DNA from: Ischnura elegans
Taxonomy: Eukaryota > Arthropoda > Insecta > Odonata > Coenagrionidae
Assembly: GCF_921293095.1 (NCBI RefSeq)
Contig: NC_060248.1
Span: forward strand, 133,312,972 to 133,376,971
DNA: 64,000 nucleotides
Direction of reading: 5' to 3'
Shown: piece by piece, positions 12,425 through 23,060 of the stretch
Numbering within the stretch: the stretch's first letter is position 1
Layout of the letters: each line of letters starts with the position of its first letter
Notes under the pieces: model-generated
Told to the model about the DNA's origin: nothing
Databases searched by the model: none
What the model saw: only the letters and a program-made list of their open reading frames with translations
Made by a program: the position numbers and the translations under genes

Positions 12425-12537
12425 AACCACCTTCAATTTTTCAACCTGCCACGTATTTTTCACGGCTTTCTTTAAAATTTGAAAAAATTGAAGAAAGCCG
12501 TGAAAATACATGGCCGGTTGAAAAATTGAAGGAGGTT
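12425..12537. repeat. Fold-back hairpin at LINE 5' end
   Basis: Arms 12425-12472 and 12491-12537 are near-perfect inverted copies (48 and 47 bp) around an 18-bp AT-rich loop. The right arm is ordinary LINE coding sequence (reads ENTWPVEKLKEV). The left arm is an inverted duplicate of it placed at the 5' edge of the truncated LINE. Confidence 0.85.
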
Positions 12538-13038
12538 CAGCATCAACTGGCTTTTAAAGAAGCTGTAGAAAAGAGAATAGAGGAGGATACGACCAATAAA
12601 CCAGTGGAAGAGAGCTGGAAAACCATTACAAGTGGCCTGTAGGCAGCTGCTGAGGAAGTTCTTGGTAAAAGAGGAGTCGTTATGAAAAAACCATGGATCA
12701 CGCAGGAAGTATTAGATCTCATCGAAGAAAGAAGAAAATATAAGGTTGCGAAAACAGAGGAAGGACAGAATTGTTACGAGAGAATAAGGAACGAAATATG
12801 TCGTAAAGCGCGGAAGGCTAGAGAAACGTGGATGAAAAATATTTGTGAAGACGTGCAAAACAATCTTAAGCACGGAAAAGTAGAGGCCGCCTATAGGATA
12901 GTGAGGAACCACTTTAAGGAAAGGGGCGTAAGATGTAATACCCTTGGGGACAAAAACGGAGAACCATTGATTGAAAACGAAGACAAAGGGAAGAGATGGA
13001 AGGAATATCTGGAAGATTTGTACAAAGGAAGCAGCTAA
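12538..13038 (+). pseudogene. LINE ORF2 linker segment before RT
   Basis: Highly charged, helix-rich segment that precedes the reverse transcriptase in this LINE type. It includes KKPWITQEVLDLIEERR, ICRKARKARETWMKNIC and GKVEAAYRIVRNHF. A stop at about 12640 splits it from the first part, which begins in the hairpin arm, and another stop near 13036 separates it from the RT segment. The WIT-E-VL and ICRKARKAR motifs are the same ones seen degraded in the copy at 10200-11140. Confidence 0.8.
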
Positions 13039-13068
13039 AGAACGAATGCTATCGAAAACGAGAGGGAA

Positions 13069-13942
13069 GTGGATACCGATGACATGGGAGCCCCAATTTT
13101 AAGATCACAATTTGATGCTGCTGTAAGAGACCTTAGGATATATAAAGCGTCTGGCATTGATGATATTCCCGCAGAGCTAATTAAAAATGCAGGAGAGAAG
13201 ACGTTGAACCAACTGTACAAAATTATTATTGAAATGTATTCGACAGGTGGGATACCAAAGGACTTCGAGAGGAACATTATAATTCCTATTCCTAAGAAGA
13301 AAAGAGCGGAGAAATGCGAAGATTTTAGGACCATAAGCCTAACCACACATGCGTCGAAGATACTGACAAGGATCGTCTATAGAAGAACAGAACGAAGACC
13401 AGAAGAATATTTGGATGAGGACCAATTTGGATTCAGAAAAGACAAAGGCACAAGGGAAGCAATATTGGCCCTTCGACTGCTCATAGAGAAGAGAATGGAA
13501 AAGTACAAGCCAACGTTTGTTGCGTTCGTAGACTTAGAGGCTTTTGACAACGTGGATTGGAGCACAATGCTTGGAATCCTAAAAGAAATTGGGGTTCTTT
13601 ACAATGGCAGAAGAATTATCCACAGTTTATACAAAAACCAAGTAACGGTGATAAAATCAGGGCCCAGCTGTGAAGAAGGAAGAATTAGGGAAATGAGTGA
13701 GACAAGGCTGTGCATTGTCACCCGTAAATTTCAACGTTTACATTGAGAAAGCGATTAATGAAATCAAAGAAAAAACATTGGGAGTGAATATTCATGGAGA
13801 AAAAATTAGCATGCTAAGATTTGACGATGACATAGCCGTTATAGCAGAAACAGAGAAGGATTTGAAAAATATTCTGGTTAATATGGGTAGGGTAATGGGC
13901 AAATATCAACTGAAAATAAGCACGAAGAAACCAAGACATTAG
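13069..13942 (+). pseudogene. LINE reverse transcriptase domain, frameshifted
   Basis: Non-LTR reverse transcriptase palm and fingers. Visible motifs in order: ASGIDDIPAELIK (RT0/1), FRTISLTTHASKILTRIV (RT2), DQFGFRKDKGTREAI (RT3), FVDLEAFDNVDW (motif A, first catalytic Asp), RQGCALSPVNFNVYIEKA (motif B, in the next frame from 13697), LRFDDDIAVIAETEKDL (motif C). Motif C reads F-D-D-D where the family has F-A-D-D, a change at the residue before the catalytic pair. A frameshift between motifs A and B (about 13690-13700) and a stop at 13940 make it inactive. Target-primed reverse transcription is the family function. Confidence 0.9.
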
Positions 13943-14018
13943 TATGCAGCAGAAGAGAAGAAGTCAAGACTAACATAAAAATAGGGAAGCAAAAACAGAG
14001 GGTGATGTATTCAGTTAT

Positions 14019-14519
14019 TTGGGAAGCAAGGTAACAAGTGACGGGAGAAGCAAGAAAGAAATCATCAGCAGAATAGCACAGGCGAAGAGAGCATTCCAAC
14101 AAAAGATAGACCTGCTTACAGCGGGAAACTTAAATATGGAAGTAAAGAAACAATTTATAAGAACCTACATTTGGAGTATGCTCCTATACGGAAGTGAGGC
14201 ATGGACAATGACCGAAGCGGAGAAAGCAAGGATAGAGGCCTTCGAAATGTGGTGCTACAGAAGAATGATGAAGATCAAATGGATCAACCGAGTTAGTAAC
14301 GAGGAAGTCCTAAGAAGAGTAGGAGAGAGGAGAAGCCTCATGAAAACCTTAACAAGAAGACGGAACAACCTTACAGGCCACATCCTGAGACATGATGGCC
14401 TGATGAAGACAATCGTCGAGGGACAAGTGGAAGGCAAGAATGGAAAAGGAAGACCTCGAACAAAATACATGGAACAAGTAAAGAAGGATGTGAAAGAGAA
14501 GAAATACGTACAGGTGTGA
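14019..14519 (+). pseudogene. LINE ORF2 C-terminal tail
   Basis: The post-RT region characteristic of these insect LINEs. Motifs include YLGSKVTSDGRSKKEI (partly before the open segment), ISRIAQAKRAF, LLYGSEAWTMTEAEKARIEA, FEMWCYRRMMKIKWINRVSN and EEVLRRVGERRSL, then HILRHDG and the basic GKGRPRTKYMEQVKKDVKE. The segment stays open for 167 codons and then hits a stop. The remaining C-terminus (ERRTEWRAASNQS type) is visible in another frame up to the TGATGA tail. No enzymatic role is established for this tail; it is useful for family assignment. Confidence 0.9.
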
Positions 14520-14639
14520 AAAGATTAGCTGAAAGGAGAACTGAGTGGAGAGCTGCGTCAAACCAATCCTAGGATTGTGATGATGATGAAGAAACCAAAA
14601 CTGGTATTTTCATTGTGGAATAACATTTGCGAAATCTAC

Positions 14640-14830
14640 TCAACAGAAGATAATCCAATGGGCTTCGAGAATATCAGAGAAGTGGTAAGATTTCAGGGCC
14701 CAAGCCGAAAGAAACATGGGTCCAAGATATCGGCAAGAAATCATCTACATGAGGCTAGAAAGAATAGCATATGATGAAGGATTGGCATTCAGATAAAGCA
14801 TGGGCAAGAGAGAAGTAGTATCGTCCCTTG
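14640..14830 (+). mobile_element. Possible LINE 3' tail fragment
   Basis: Directly after the LINE tail, a stretch reads like a decayed LINE C-terminus in mixed frames: ETWVQDIGK, then an ARKNSI/ERIAYDEGLAFR-like segment. The basic, Trp-containing ending recalls the GRPR-W--D region of LINE tails. It is short and frame-broken, so confidence is low. 14831-15084 has nothing else except a repeated GGTGTTATTTT motif. Confidence 0.3.
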
Positions 14831-15084
14831 CGCTGTTCATAGATAGGGACATGGGACATAGGGTGGGGTTATTTTATAGCCAAAAGTGGTGTTATTTTTT
14901 TACAAAAGCGATTGTATTTTGCCCTGAAATCGGTGTTATTTTAACGGCAAAATAATTGATGTTTATTGAGAGCCATCCTTCCAGTGGCCCACTCATTGCC
15001 CTAAATTTAGGATATTATTGACCGGGAATAATTTAAGCACTAATATACATGGAGTATTGACTGAATTCACCTATTTTACATATT

Positions 15085-15345
15085 TTATCCTTCGCGTATC
15101 CATATATCTAGATTACATAGAGAGAAATTACTTTTAAATGTTTGTAATTTCAAATGAAATGTTGCTATTTTGATCAAGTTGTTATCTTTTACATTTGTTC
15201 TCTTAACTGTTAACACAGTGCTAAAGCAGGAAAAAAATCTTTCACAGTCCACGTTTGCAGAGGGTATCCAAATTGTTTGAACGTGCTTCGATGCAAACGA
15301 TGTCTCAGACAATTTGAGCTCCTGGATTGCTTTAATTATATCCAC
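15085..15345 (-). pseudogene. hAT transposase C-terminal dimerisation fragment
   Basis: An 86-codon minus-strand frame contains IWIPSANVDCERFFSCFST followed by VLTVKRTNVKDNNLIKIATF. This matches the hAT C-terminal dimerisation signature (P-S-A-S-V-D-x-E-R-x-F-S then R-x-x-L/N-x-x-N-L). The sequence upstream on that strand (15346-15720) is frame-broken and I cannot read the catalytic core in it. It is therefore a partial, dead copy. It is unrelated in position to the short hAT elements at 1-7 kb. The frame ends at 15085 with a stop. Confidence 0.7.
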
Positions 15346-15749
15346 TGAACCCTAGGAATTTTGCTTTTGCAGTAATTTCTGTAATTCTCCCAACCCCAAC
15401 ACCAACTTCTGTCTCCATTGATTCCAGGCCATGAATGTTTTGTCTTTAAGTCAGGGTTCATGTGTGTAGTCAGAACTTCTTGGGGATCAAAAACTGATCT
15501 TTTCAAATACCTATTTTTCCGCTTAGATCTTCTACCATAAGATAACTAAGTTTGGTTGAAGCCTTTTCAGCCATCTGCATAGGTAATGACTTTACCGCTG
15601 CTGCTTTAGAAGTTGTCATGCTTTGCAGATGTAATAAGTGGTTTTATCAAAAAAGTACTCCTATAAATATTCTTGAGGCTCATTTTTAACTTCCTCAACC
15701 CTTTCAAAACGATGGAGTTCTCTCCTTAGCATGAATGCAGGGCTGCATC

Positions 15750-16220
15750 CCAAGAGACTCTTCGGTCTTCTCTGTATGGAGCATTTATGTTGGGCATTTG
15801 TTAAGAAGGGTCTTGCGGATAATCACATACTCTCAACACCAACCTTTTTTGATCCTTCCTAGTGGGGATTTCACATTATCCGGGGCTTCGAGGGTAGTTG
15901 GTCTTCCTCCTTTCGTGGTTTATAACCCTACCAGCGGCATTGGTTCGCTGTCAACTCATGCTTTATTTATATGAATTAGCTGTATGGATAATTGTTGCTT
16001 GCACCTAAATTGCAGACTTCCAATTGTATTCCTCATTTTATTCTGAGAATTTTAAAACTTTGAATGAAGCTCTACCGCCAGCATTAACGAATTTAATGCA
16101 TTAACAATTTCCATGTTGATTTTATACTGAAATCGAGATATAAGTTAATATTTAGGGTAGAATTTTGTTTAAAAATTGTAAACGCTGCTCAAATACAAGT
16201 TGGGAAGTAGGGAAAGTAGG
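15750..16220. other. No recognised feature
   Basis: AT-rich spacer between the hAT remnant and the 16221 element. Just before the element the short words GGGAAGTAGGGAAAGTAGGG echo the TIR sequence that follows. Confidence 0.4.
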
Positions 16221-16689
16221 GTGCTTAAAGTAGGGAAGCGGACTCTTTTATTAACAAACAAACTCTATTTCGAGGCAAGAGCCCTCGATGATCAATGGCC
16301 TCCACTTCCTAACCTCCCATACATATTTAAAGGCCTGCTCACAACGGTCGTTTTATAGTATTGTTGTAGTGCGGAGCCCTTTGACCTTGTTTTTGGTATG
16401 GACTGCTGCTAGCTGTAAACGTTTCGAAAGGCATATTACTCACATCGGATAATGTATGCTTTCAAAGAAATACTGTTAATTTTAACTTGTGCCTTAAGCT
16501 CAATTTAAAGTATCGATTTAAATCTCTCACGTATATATCAACGTCTTTATTATTAATAAACTGCGCTGCTGACAAAATCGTTATTTCTTAGAAATATTTT
16601 ACAAACAATATATAAAAAAAACCACACAATTTACATTTTTCCCAACTAACATATTGCAATTAGCACTTTCAGCAATAAAAAGCTACTGT

Positions 16690-17240
16690 TTTTCATTCAC
16701 TATCTGACGAGTTCTTATCACTTTCATTATCTGAGCTCAAGCATTGTTTTCCTTTTTCGAAAACACATCCAATACATTTTTCGGCAGGCTGTATGTTTCT
16801 TCCAGTTTAATTGGCGTAATTTTTGTAATTATCAGTTATGACATTAGGAGGTGTCTTCGGAATAAATCCTGATTTGTGGCCACTCGTGCTATTTTTCTAG
16901 CCAACCGTTCACGGATCTTTCTCACGTCCTTATTTCGCGCCTCTATTGCTACCCCTGACAGTTGTGACACTTAAGAATGGACTCTTTTGCAATGAAAGCT
17001 CCGTGAATGAAGACCTTATGTACGGTCGGTGGCATATAATAATTGGTTTTAAAGCGTCAGTGATGGCTATTTAGAGAGGAAATCTAGAATAATTGTGATG
17101 ACTTTTGAATACTCGTATCTGTTTCATGCTTTACCGAACGAAGAGCATCTTTTACCAAAACAAGAAGGCAGAAGGGTGCCCACGAGGAAGTATTCATGAG
17201 ATATAGGCTCTCGTTCCAACATGTGATTATATTGAGCATG
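16690..17240 (-). pseudogene. Transposon protein remnant with VHK-IHG motif
   Basis: Minus-strand translation in shifting frames gives NYYMPPTVHKVFIHGAFI (about 17047-16990), then EARNKDVRKIRERLARKIAR followed by TNQDLFRRHLL (about 16950-16850). It then gives GFIPKTP and a terminal CIGCVFEKGKQCLSSDNESD acidic tail. I recall the order MP-TVHK-LIHG, EARNKD-x-RE-ARK-SR, M-D-F-RLL from large uncharacterised arthropod transposon proteins. The Arg-rich NK-R-R-AR block also faintly resembles the RAG1/Transib C-terminus. Several stops and shifts make it dead. The function as transposase is inference. Confidence 0.45.
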
Positions 17241-17822
17241 TCCTAACTGCTGTCAAAGCCGTGTTTGCAAATTAAAGTGCACTTTATATGTGACACGAGA
17301 CTTGGATCTGTTGAAATGCACGTTGTGATTAGAGACGCGGTATGGTCCAGAACCATTTTTGGAAACTTCACATATAGCCTCTGCTACAATAATTTCACTC
17401 GCGTGAATGGAATCGTATGCTCGCCTCACTCTCTCATCACTGGTGTTAAGATTATACCCAGGGAATTTCAGATTTTCGAAGACCCTTGTACTGAAATTTT
17501 GTGAGCTGCATGGACACAATTACTTAGTGAGAGGGCCTCTTAATCTGACATCACATAATACTCGGGGTTGCATTTTATCCACTTGGCAAGGGTCCTTCTT
17601 GCCTCCGAGGATGGTCACTGTATCTTACTTTTGCAATCGGTTTCCCCCTTTTCGTTCTCTTGCTACAACCCCGAAAACATACGACTTGACGTCCACCTGC
17701 ACTGGCTAAACTAAAGCAACTTGTACATTATGCTGCATAAGTAATAGTTATTAATCACTTTAAATCAAGGATATAAACTAAATAAACTTACTGGATTAGA
17801 ATAATTTACTCTTCAAGCGCCG

Positions 17823-17861
17823 AGACAGTACTTGATTTTTCGGTAAAATCAAGTACTGTCT
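17823..17861. repeat. Perfect 17-bp stem hairpin
   Basis: AGACAGTACTTGATTTT (17823-17839) and its exact reverse complement (17845-17861) flank a 5-base TCGGT loop. It lies inside the right end of the 16221-17956 element. It could be a transposase-binding or cruciform site, or a terminator-like structure; nothing in the sequence decides. Confidence 0.85.
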
Positions 17862-17956
17862 TGAGCCATTTTCCATCACGTTTAAGGAATATATAATTTG
17901 GTATTGTTATAGAGTTTGTTTGCTTAGAAAAGAGTCCGTTTCCCTACTTTAAGCAC

Positions 17957-18361
17957 ACGATTTAAGTCCATTCTCCGTAGTAGTATATGGAATGCACTCA
18001 AAAAAAGAAACCTTGCAATGCACCTCTTGCAGTGCCCAGCGATTGCATAATAAGAGTCATTCGTAGAAATATTTATTAATTTTTCTTTCTTGTGATTATT
18101 TTCTATCACTATTATATCTGTTATCCACATATAAAAGTGAATGAGACCATATTGCATCCACACGCTTGCCGCGTCGCCGTACTCTCGTAGAGTCGACTGC
18201 ACGCTCGAAAAAACAATTTAAAATTCGGGGTTGCAAGTTGGTGCAAGGTTTTACTTTAGATTCACAATGTAGAAGTTTCAAAGAACGACATGATATAAGT
18301 TACTTAGTGGAAGTCGATGATAATATCTACATTTTCTCTACGTTTATGTAAAACAAAGGGC
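17957..18361. other. No recognised feature
   Basis: Spacer between the TIR element and repeat E copy 2. Short overlapping frames on both strands have no recognisable domain. Confidence 0.4.
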
Positions 18362-18690
18362 TGAAAACAGGCTCCGCCATTTTGTTATATATCTATGGTT
18401 ATTGATGAAACAAAATCTTTAAAAACCTTTCAAATGAAAGAAAAATAAGTGTCAATTAAGATGGTATAACATTTTTGTCGATAAAACTATTCATGAAACC
18501 ACTGCACGAGGATAAAGTCGGCCATTTTCAGAAAAAAATCGAGGGTCGTCGTTTTTCGCTAAATTTGTTCATTTTTGACCCCACACATATTGTTTACGTG
18601 AAAACAAAGGGAAATAAATAATCTGTAAAGACATGCACAATTTATTTGAGAATTTGTATGCGATGTTTCAACTTCCTAGCTCAAAAGAAT
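18362..18690 (+). repeat. Dispersed repeat family E, copy 2
   Basis: Second copy of the repeat at 5417-5735, same orientation, colinear over about 320 bp with several small indels. No coding potential. Confidence 0.7.
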
Positions 18691-18764
18691 TTTTTTTGAT
18701 TTTTCGATTTTGAGGTTTTGGCCAGCTTTTTTCGATTCTAGCCCACTGTGTGAAGGTTCAAATC

Positions 18765-19190
18765 GTGAAAAGACGCTATTTTTCTGTATTCCAGAATTCT
18801 TAATGGCGTTGTTTCGGGATTCAGTAATTCCAAAAGACACTTTTTCTTACTCCGAAATATGCTATTTTCCTGAATACCGTTTTTCTGACTTCCAGAACTC
18901 TGAATGACGCTCTTTCGGGATTCCGGAATACCGAAAGACGTTTTCTTGGAGTCCTGAAAGACGCTATTTTCCATAATACTTGAATTCCGAGCGTATTCAG
19001 GAAGGCCTGATTTCGGAATTCACAAAACCCCCTTTCCATTTTCCGTAGACGCCATTACGGCTTTTCGAAGACCTTATTTCGATATTCCTAAGACCCTATT
19101 TCGTTACTGCGATTGACGCCTTTTGTGTATTCCGAAAGACGCTATTTTGGTTTTCCGAAATTAGGTGTTTCGATATTCCGAGGACGCTAC
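18765..19190 (-). repeat. Satellite-like array, reverse-oriented block
   Basis: Degenerate repeats of AAAGACGCTATTTT and CGGGATTC/GGAATTC words spaced about 25-55 bp. Read on the minus strand they become AAAATAGCGTCTTT, the unit of the larger array at 21280-23060. It is strongly diverged. The short open frames here are by-products of the repeat. Confidence 0.75.
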
Positions 19191-19349
19191 TCCTATGACA
19201 TATTCACCGCGTCATTTAGAAGGCTTCTTGTCATGTAAAGGACAAATCCAACCTTCATGATCATTATGGTGCTTTATTCTTTCTTGTAGGGAGTCGACAT
19301 TTTTCTGTTTTAGATTTTCTGTTAATATGATCGCCGAAAGTGTGAAAGA

Positions 19350-20085
19350 TAGAAGAAGCCCGACGAGAATATACATGGAAGAAATTATTTATGAGAAAAT
19401 ATAAGAAAAATGGGACTAAAAGTAAATAACTTAATACCAAGTGCAATTTCACGTGAACCCCAAATGATATAGGCCCCATAGAAATAGAAGGACATAAGTT
19501 TGATAATGTGTAAACCTTTTCAAATACTTAGGAGTCATCTCGATGGTAATACGGAAGAGACTGAGATTCAAAATAGACTGAACCTAGCAACCAGATACCT
19601 ACACGAAAGCTATAAGTTGTTCTCTTCAAAACCCCTATCTCATGGAACAAAAATAAGAACGCACAAAACAATAACCTGCCCAATTCTGATCTATGGGCCA
19701 GAGACGTGGATAAAGTGGAGAAATAATTTATGGTTTTCGAAAATAAGATTTTACGTAAGATTCAATTCGATAAGACTCAATTATGAGCAAGGGAGGTGGA
19801 GAAGAATGCTCAATAAGGAGATCGGAGAAGCCTGCTGGAGTAATAATATTATTGGCGAAATTTGGACCAGAAGAAATAGATAATTAGGCCATGTGCTGAG
19901 AAAGATGACGGAAGTAAGATGAAGGAAGTTCTAAAAGCAAACCCAAATGGACGAAGACCAAGAGGAATACCAAGAAAGAGTTGGTGGGACTAACTACTAT
20001 CAGATTTGGAGAAGCTTGGGCCTTCAAAAGATGTGGGTCATTCTTCCATAATCGTACAAAATTATTGCCATGGACTACCATAAAA
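19350..20085 (+). mobile_element. LINE 3' fragment, second family
   Basis: Plus-strand readings include LDGNTEETEIQNRLNLATRY, SSKPLSHGTKIRTHKTITCP and ILIYGPETW, then GEIWTRRNR at the end of a 127-codon frame (19500-19883). Past the stop come a LGHVLRKM-like and a GRRPRGIPRKSWWD segment. This is the post-RT tail of a non-LTR element, but the words differ from the RTE-like copies, so it belongs to a different LINE family. RT catalytic motifs are absent. Confidence 0.7.
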
Positions 20086-20129
20086 AAACTAAAATAGTTA
20101 AATCAAAACTAAGCTCGCATATTATTTTA

Positions 20130-20820
20130 TGAGCCCTTTCACTAATTATAGTGGACAATTAGCAAATAAAAAATTATATTCCCCAAATTTAATGTCTACA
20201 GACTGATTCGTCATGTCCTTGGACTGTCTCACATAGATTTTCGAAGAGGTGTTAATTGTATTAACAACCTTTACTAAATACATTATTATAAAATCTATCA
20301 TTACACAAGTAACAGCAGTATAAAAAATCCAAAATAATCTTGATTAGTTTCATTTTTTGCATTGTAGATTATTATTTATATATATTTATTATAAAATAAA
20401 ATATCTGCGGCCCAAAAAAGAAATGTCCGTGGACATCCAGGAAAAGGGAGAATTACTCATAGGATATTAGTGGCAGCCCTAAACAAACAGTGTGTAGAGA
20501 AAGAGATTGTCAGCTATGTTGGGTTGTTTGAATTAACACCTGGTTTAGTGAAAGCTTTAACGCAGGAAGTAAAATTTTATTTCCGTTTTTTGAAAGAGCC
20601 AAGATCATCAGTTATGTCCGTGGACAATTAAAAATTGGTAAAAGGAATACCTTTTGCTAATTAAAATTCAGATATCTTTTACAGCTATAAGATGAAAGTT
20701 CAATGTAATATGGACGGTGTCCTAACTTATTATCTGTCTCAGCAATAACTTAGTTTAGAGGAAATCGTCATGCCCGTGGACATCATGTTTGTTAACTCTG
20801 CACTCCACGGATATTACAGA
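20130..20820. repeat. Zone with repeated GTCCGTGGACA motif
   Basis: A near-palindromic word recurs: ATGTCCTTGGACTG (20212), ATGTCCGTGGACATCC (20424), ATGTCCGTGGACAATT (20613), ATGCCCGTGGACATCA (20770), with a partial GTGGACAATTAG at 20151. Three are preceded by TC-TCAT or similar. The spacing is irregular (about 160-210 bp) and there is no open frame. It resembles the private internal repeats of the CCC/GGG elements, but I found no terminal repeats here. Confidence 0.6.
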
Positions 20821-21279
20821 TGGTGATGGATATGATGATTAGGGTGGGCCGAAAAAAGGTTTTTTTCCTGATCAAATTTGTCCTGTGCGGGAAAGTTGCG
20901 AAAAGATATAAGGATCTCGTACAAAAAATTTTTCTCAAATCGAATAATATTAACCACTGCCGCCTGAGCTCTAAAGTTAAAAATTTAGCGAAAAATCAGG
21001 CTGATATCAGAATCAAACTGTTATGAAGACTAGTTTTATGCAAATATGGGATAATGGCCAATATGAAAGAGTGGATACATGTTTATAGTTCAGAAAGAAG
21101 AAATTTGAAGTTTATATGACAAAATCTATGGTTCGAACAATGTCTATGATTAAACAACAAAATTAGAGTAAAGACCACCCGCAGAACACAACTAATTTAT
21201 GCCTAGGTAGAGCATCGTTTCGAAAATTCCATTTTGGGGCTAAATTGGAGATAAAATAGTCTAGTTCATTGGTGAAAGG
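20821..21279. other. Likely dispersed repeat fragment
   Basis: Contains AGGGTGGGCCGAAAAAAGG at about 20840, a type of word often seen at edges of arthropod repeats, then AT-rich DNA. No boundaries or gene could be fixed. Confidence 0.3.
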
Positions 21280-23060
21280 TAATAAAAATAGCACCTTTCG
21301 GAATAAAAATAGCGTCTTTCGAGATTATGGACTCCAAAATATCCTTTTGGGTTTATAGAATTCCATAAGGGCGTATTTGTAATTAAAGTAACGTGTAGTG
21401 TAATAGATATAACGTATCTAAATAAATAATAGCGTCTTTTGAAACATAAACACCTCCTTTTGGCGTATTATAGCGTCTTTCGGGATTCCGGAATTATAAA
21501 TTAAGCCTTTTGGGATTTAAACTAGCGTTTTTTTTAAGCGTCTTTTAAAATTCTTGGATCCCTAATAGCGTCATTTGGAATTAGAATAGAACTTTTGTAC
21601 TATTAATTAATTAATCGTCATTTGCAATAAAATGTTGCGTGTTTTTGGAGAACTGGAATACAATAGGCGCTATTTGGAATACAATTACCGTCCATCGGGA
21701 TTCTGTAAATCAAAATAACGCCTCATTGAATAAAAATAGCGTCTTTCAGGATTCTGATACTCCAAAATAGCGTGTTTTGGAATAAAAATTAGTAACTTTT
21801 TGGATTCTGTAACTCCAAAATAGCACCTTTTGGAATAAAAAAGCTCAGTTTAGTAATAAAGCTACTTTTGGTATTCTATAGCTCCAAAAAAGCGTCTTGA
21901 TGATTAAAAATAGCGCTTTTCGGAATTCTGTAACTGCAAAATAGCAACTTTTGGATTAAAAATAGCGTGTTTCTGGATTCTCTAAGTTCAATATAGCGCT
22001 TATTGGTATTCTGTAAAGCAATTAAAGCGTCTTTTGGAACACAAATAGCGCCTTTCGGGATTTTGTAACTCTCAAATAGCTTCTTTTGGAAGAAATAGCG
22101 TATTTTAAAAGTAAAAATAGCTCCTATCAGTATTCTGTAGATACAAAATAGCGCCTTTTGGAAGAAACAGCTCCTTTAAAGAGTAAAAATAGCGCCTATC
22201 GGTATTCTGTAAATATAAAATAGCGCCTTTTGGAATTCTGTAACTACAAAATATCGCCTTGCGGAATAATAACTAGCACCCATCGGTGTTATTTAAATAA
22301 AAAATAGCGTCTTTTGGAAAAAATAGCGCCTTTCGGGATTCTGTAACATAAAAATATCGCCTTTTGGAAATAATAGCACCTTTTAAGAGTAAAATAGCGC
22401 TTATTGCAATTCTGTTAATTAAAAAAACGTCTTTTTAATAGTCTTTTTTAATTAAAAAAAGCTCTTTTCGGGATTCTGTAACTCAAAAAAGCGTCATTTT
22501 GAAAAAAAATAGCGTCTTATATGGGAAAAAGTAGCACTTATCGGTATTCTGTAAATCGAAAATTGCGACTTTTGGAATAAAAATAATACCTTTCGGTAAT
22601 CTGTAACTCAAAAATAGCGTCTTTTGGGAAAAAGCGTATTTTAAGAAAAATATTGCTCCTATCGGTTTTCTATAAATACAAAATAGCGTCTTTTGGAATA
22701 AAAATAGTACCTTTTGGAATTCTGTTGCTCCAAAATAGCGTCTTTAGGAAAAATGGTGCTTTTTAAGAGTAAAAATAGCTCCAATTGGTATTCTATCAGT
22801 CATAAATAGCGTCTTTTGGAATGAAAATGTGCTTTTTTTATTCTGTAACCCAGAAATAGTGTCTTTTGGGAAAAAAACGCATTTAAAAAAATAAAAAAGC
22901 GCGTATTCTGTTAATACAAAATAGCGTCTTTTGGAATAAAAAAAAATCAACTTTTGGAATTCTTTAGCTCCAAAATAGCGACTTTTCTATTGAAATAGCG
23001 TCTTTCGGGATTCTGTAACTCCAAAATAGCGCCTTTTGGAATAAAGATATCGTTGCAAAT
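21280..23060 (+). repeat. Degenerate satellite-like array, AATAGCGTCTTTTGG
   Basis: About 1.8 kb of diverged tandem units roughly 50-60 bp long. Each unit has two halves: AAAATAGCGTCTTTTGGAAT, and AATAGCGCCTTTCGGGATTC followed by TGTAACTCC. Over 25 copies of TAGCG followed by YCTTT are visible. Half-unit spacing and local indels vary. No open frame of substance. The same unit appears inverted at 18765-19190. Confidence 0.9.

Larger units (their letters stand above)
12425..14590 (+). mobile_element. RTE-like LINE, 5' truncated
   Basis: A 2.2-kb non-LTR retrotransposon copy. It holds a pre-RT linker, the reverse transcriptase and the long C-terminal tail typical of RTE/BovB-like elements in insects. 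The apurinic endonuclease is missing, as expected from 5' truncation. The 3' end closes with a short TGATGATGATGA tail (14578-14589), which fits RTE-type microsatellite tails rather than poly-A. The reading frame is broken several times, so it is not active. Other, older copies lie at 10200-11140, 23330-24000, 26885-27130 and 62960-63640. The RTE assignment is from motif style, not a search. Confidence 0.85.
16221..17956 (-). mobile_element. 1.7-kb TIR element, superfamily unassigned
   Basis: Left 46 bp (16221-16266) and right 46 bp (17911-17956, reversed) match at about 42 positions. Both start GTGCTTAAAGTAGGGAA, then CGGACTCTTTT and CAAACAAACTCT. No target duplication is obvious. The interior carries a broken minus-strand gene (separate entry) and a near-perfect short hairpin about 50 bp inside the right TIR (17823-17861). 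TIR start and length do not match the superfamilies I can recall with confidence, so the class is left open. Confidence 0.75.

Noticed and set aside
21280-23060. Possible coding region with many short frames
   Set aside because: Frames come from a degenerate tandem repeat, and no frame stays open or shows a domain.
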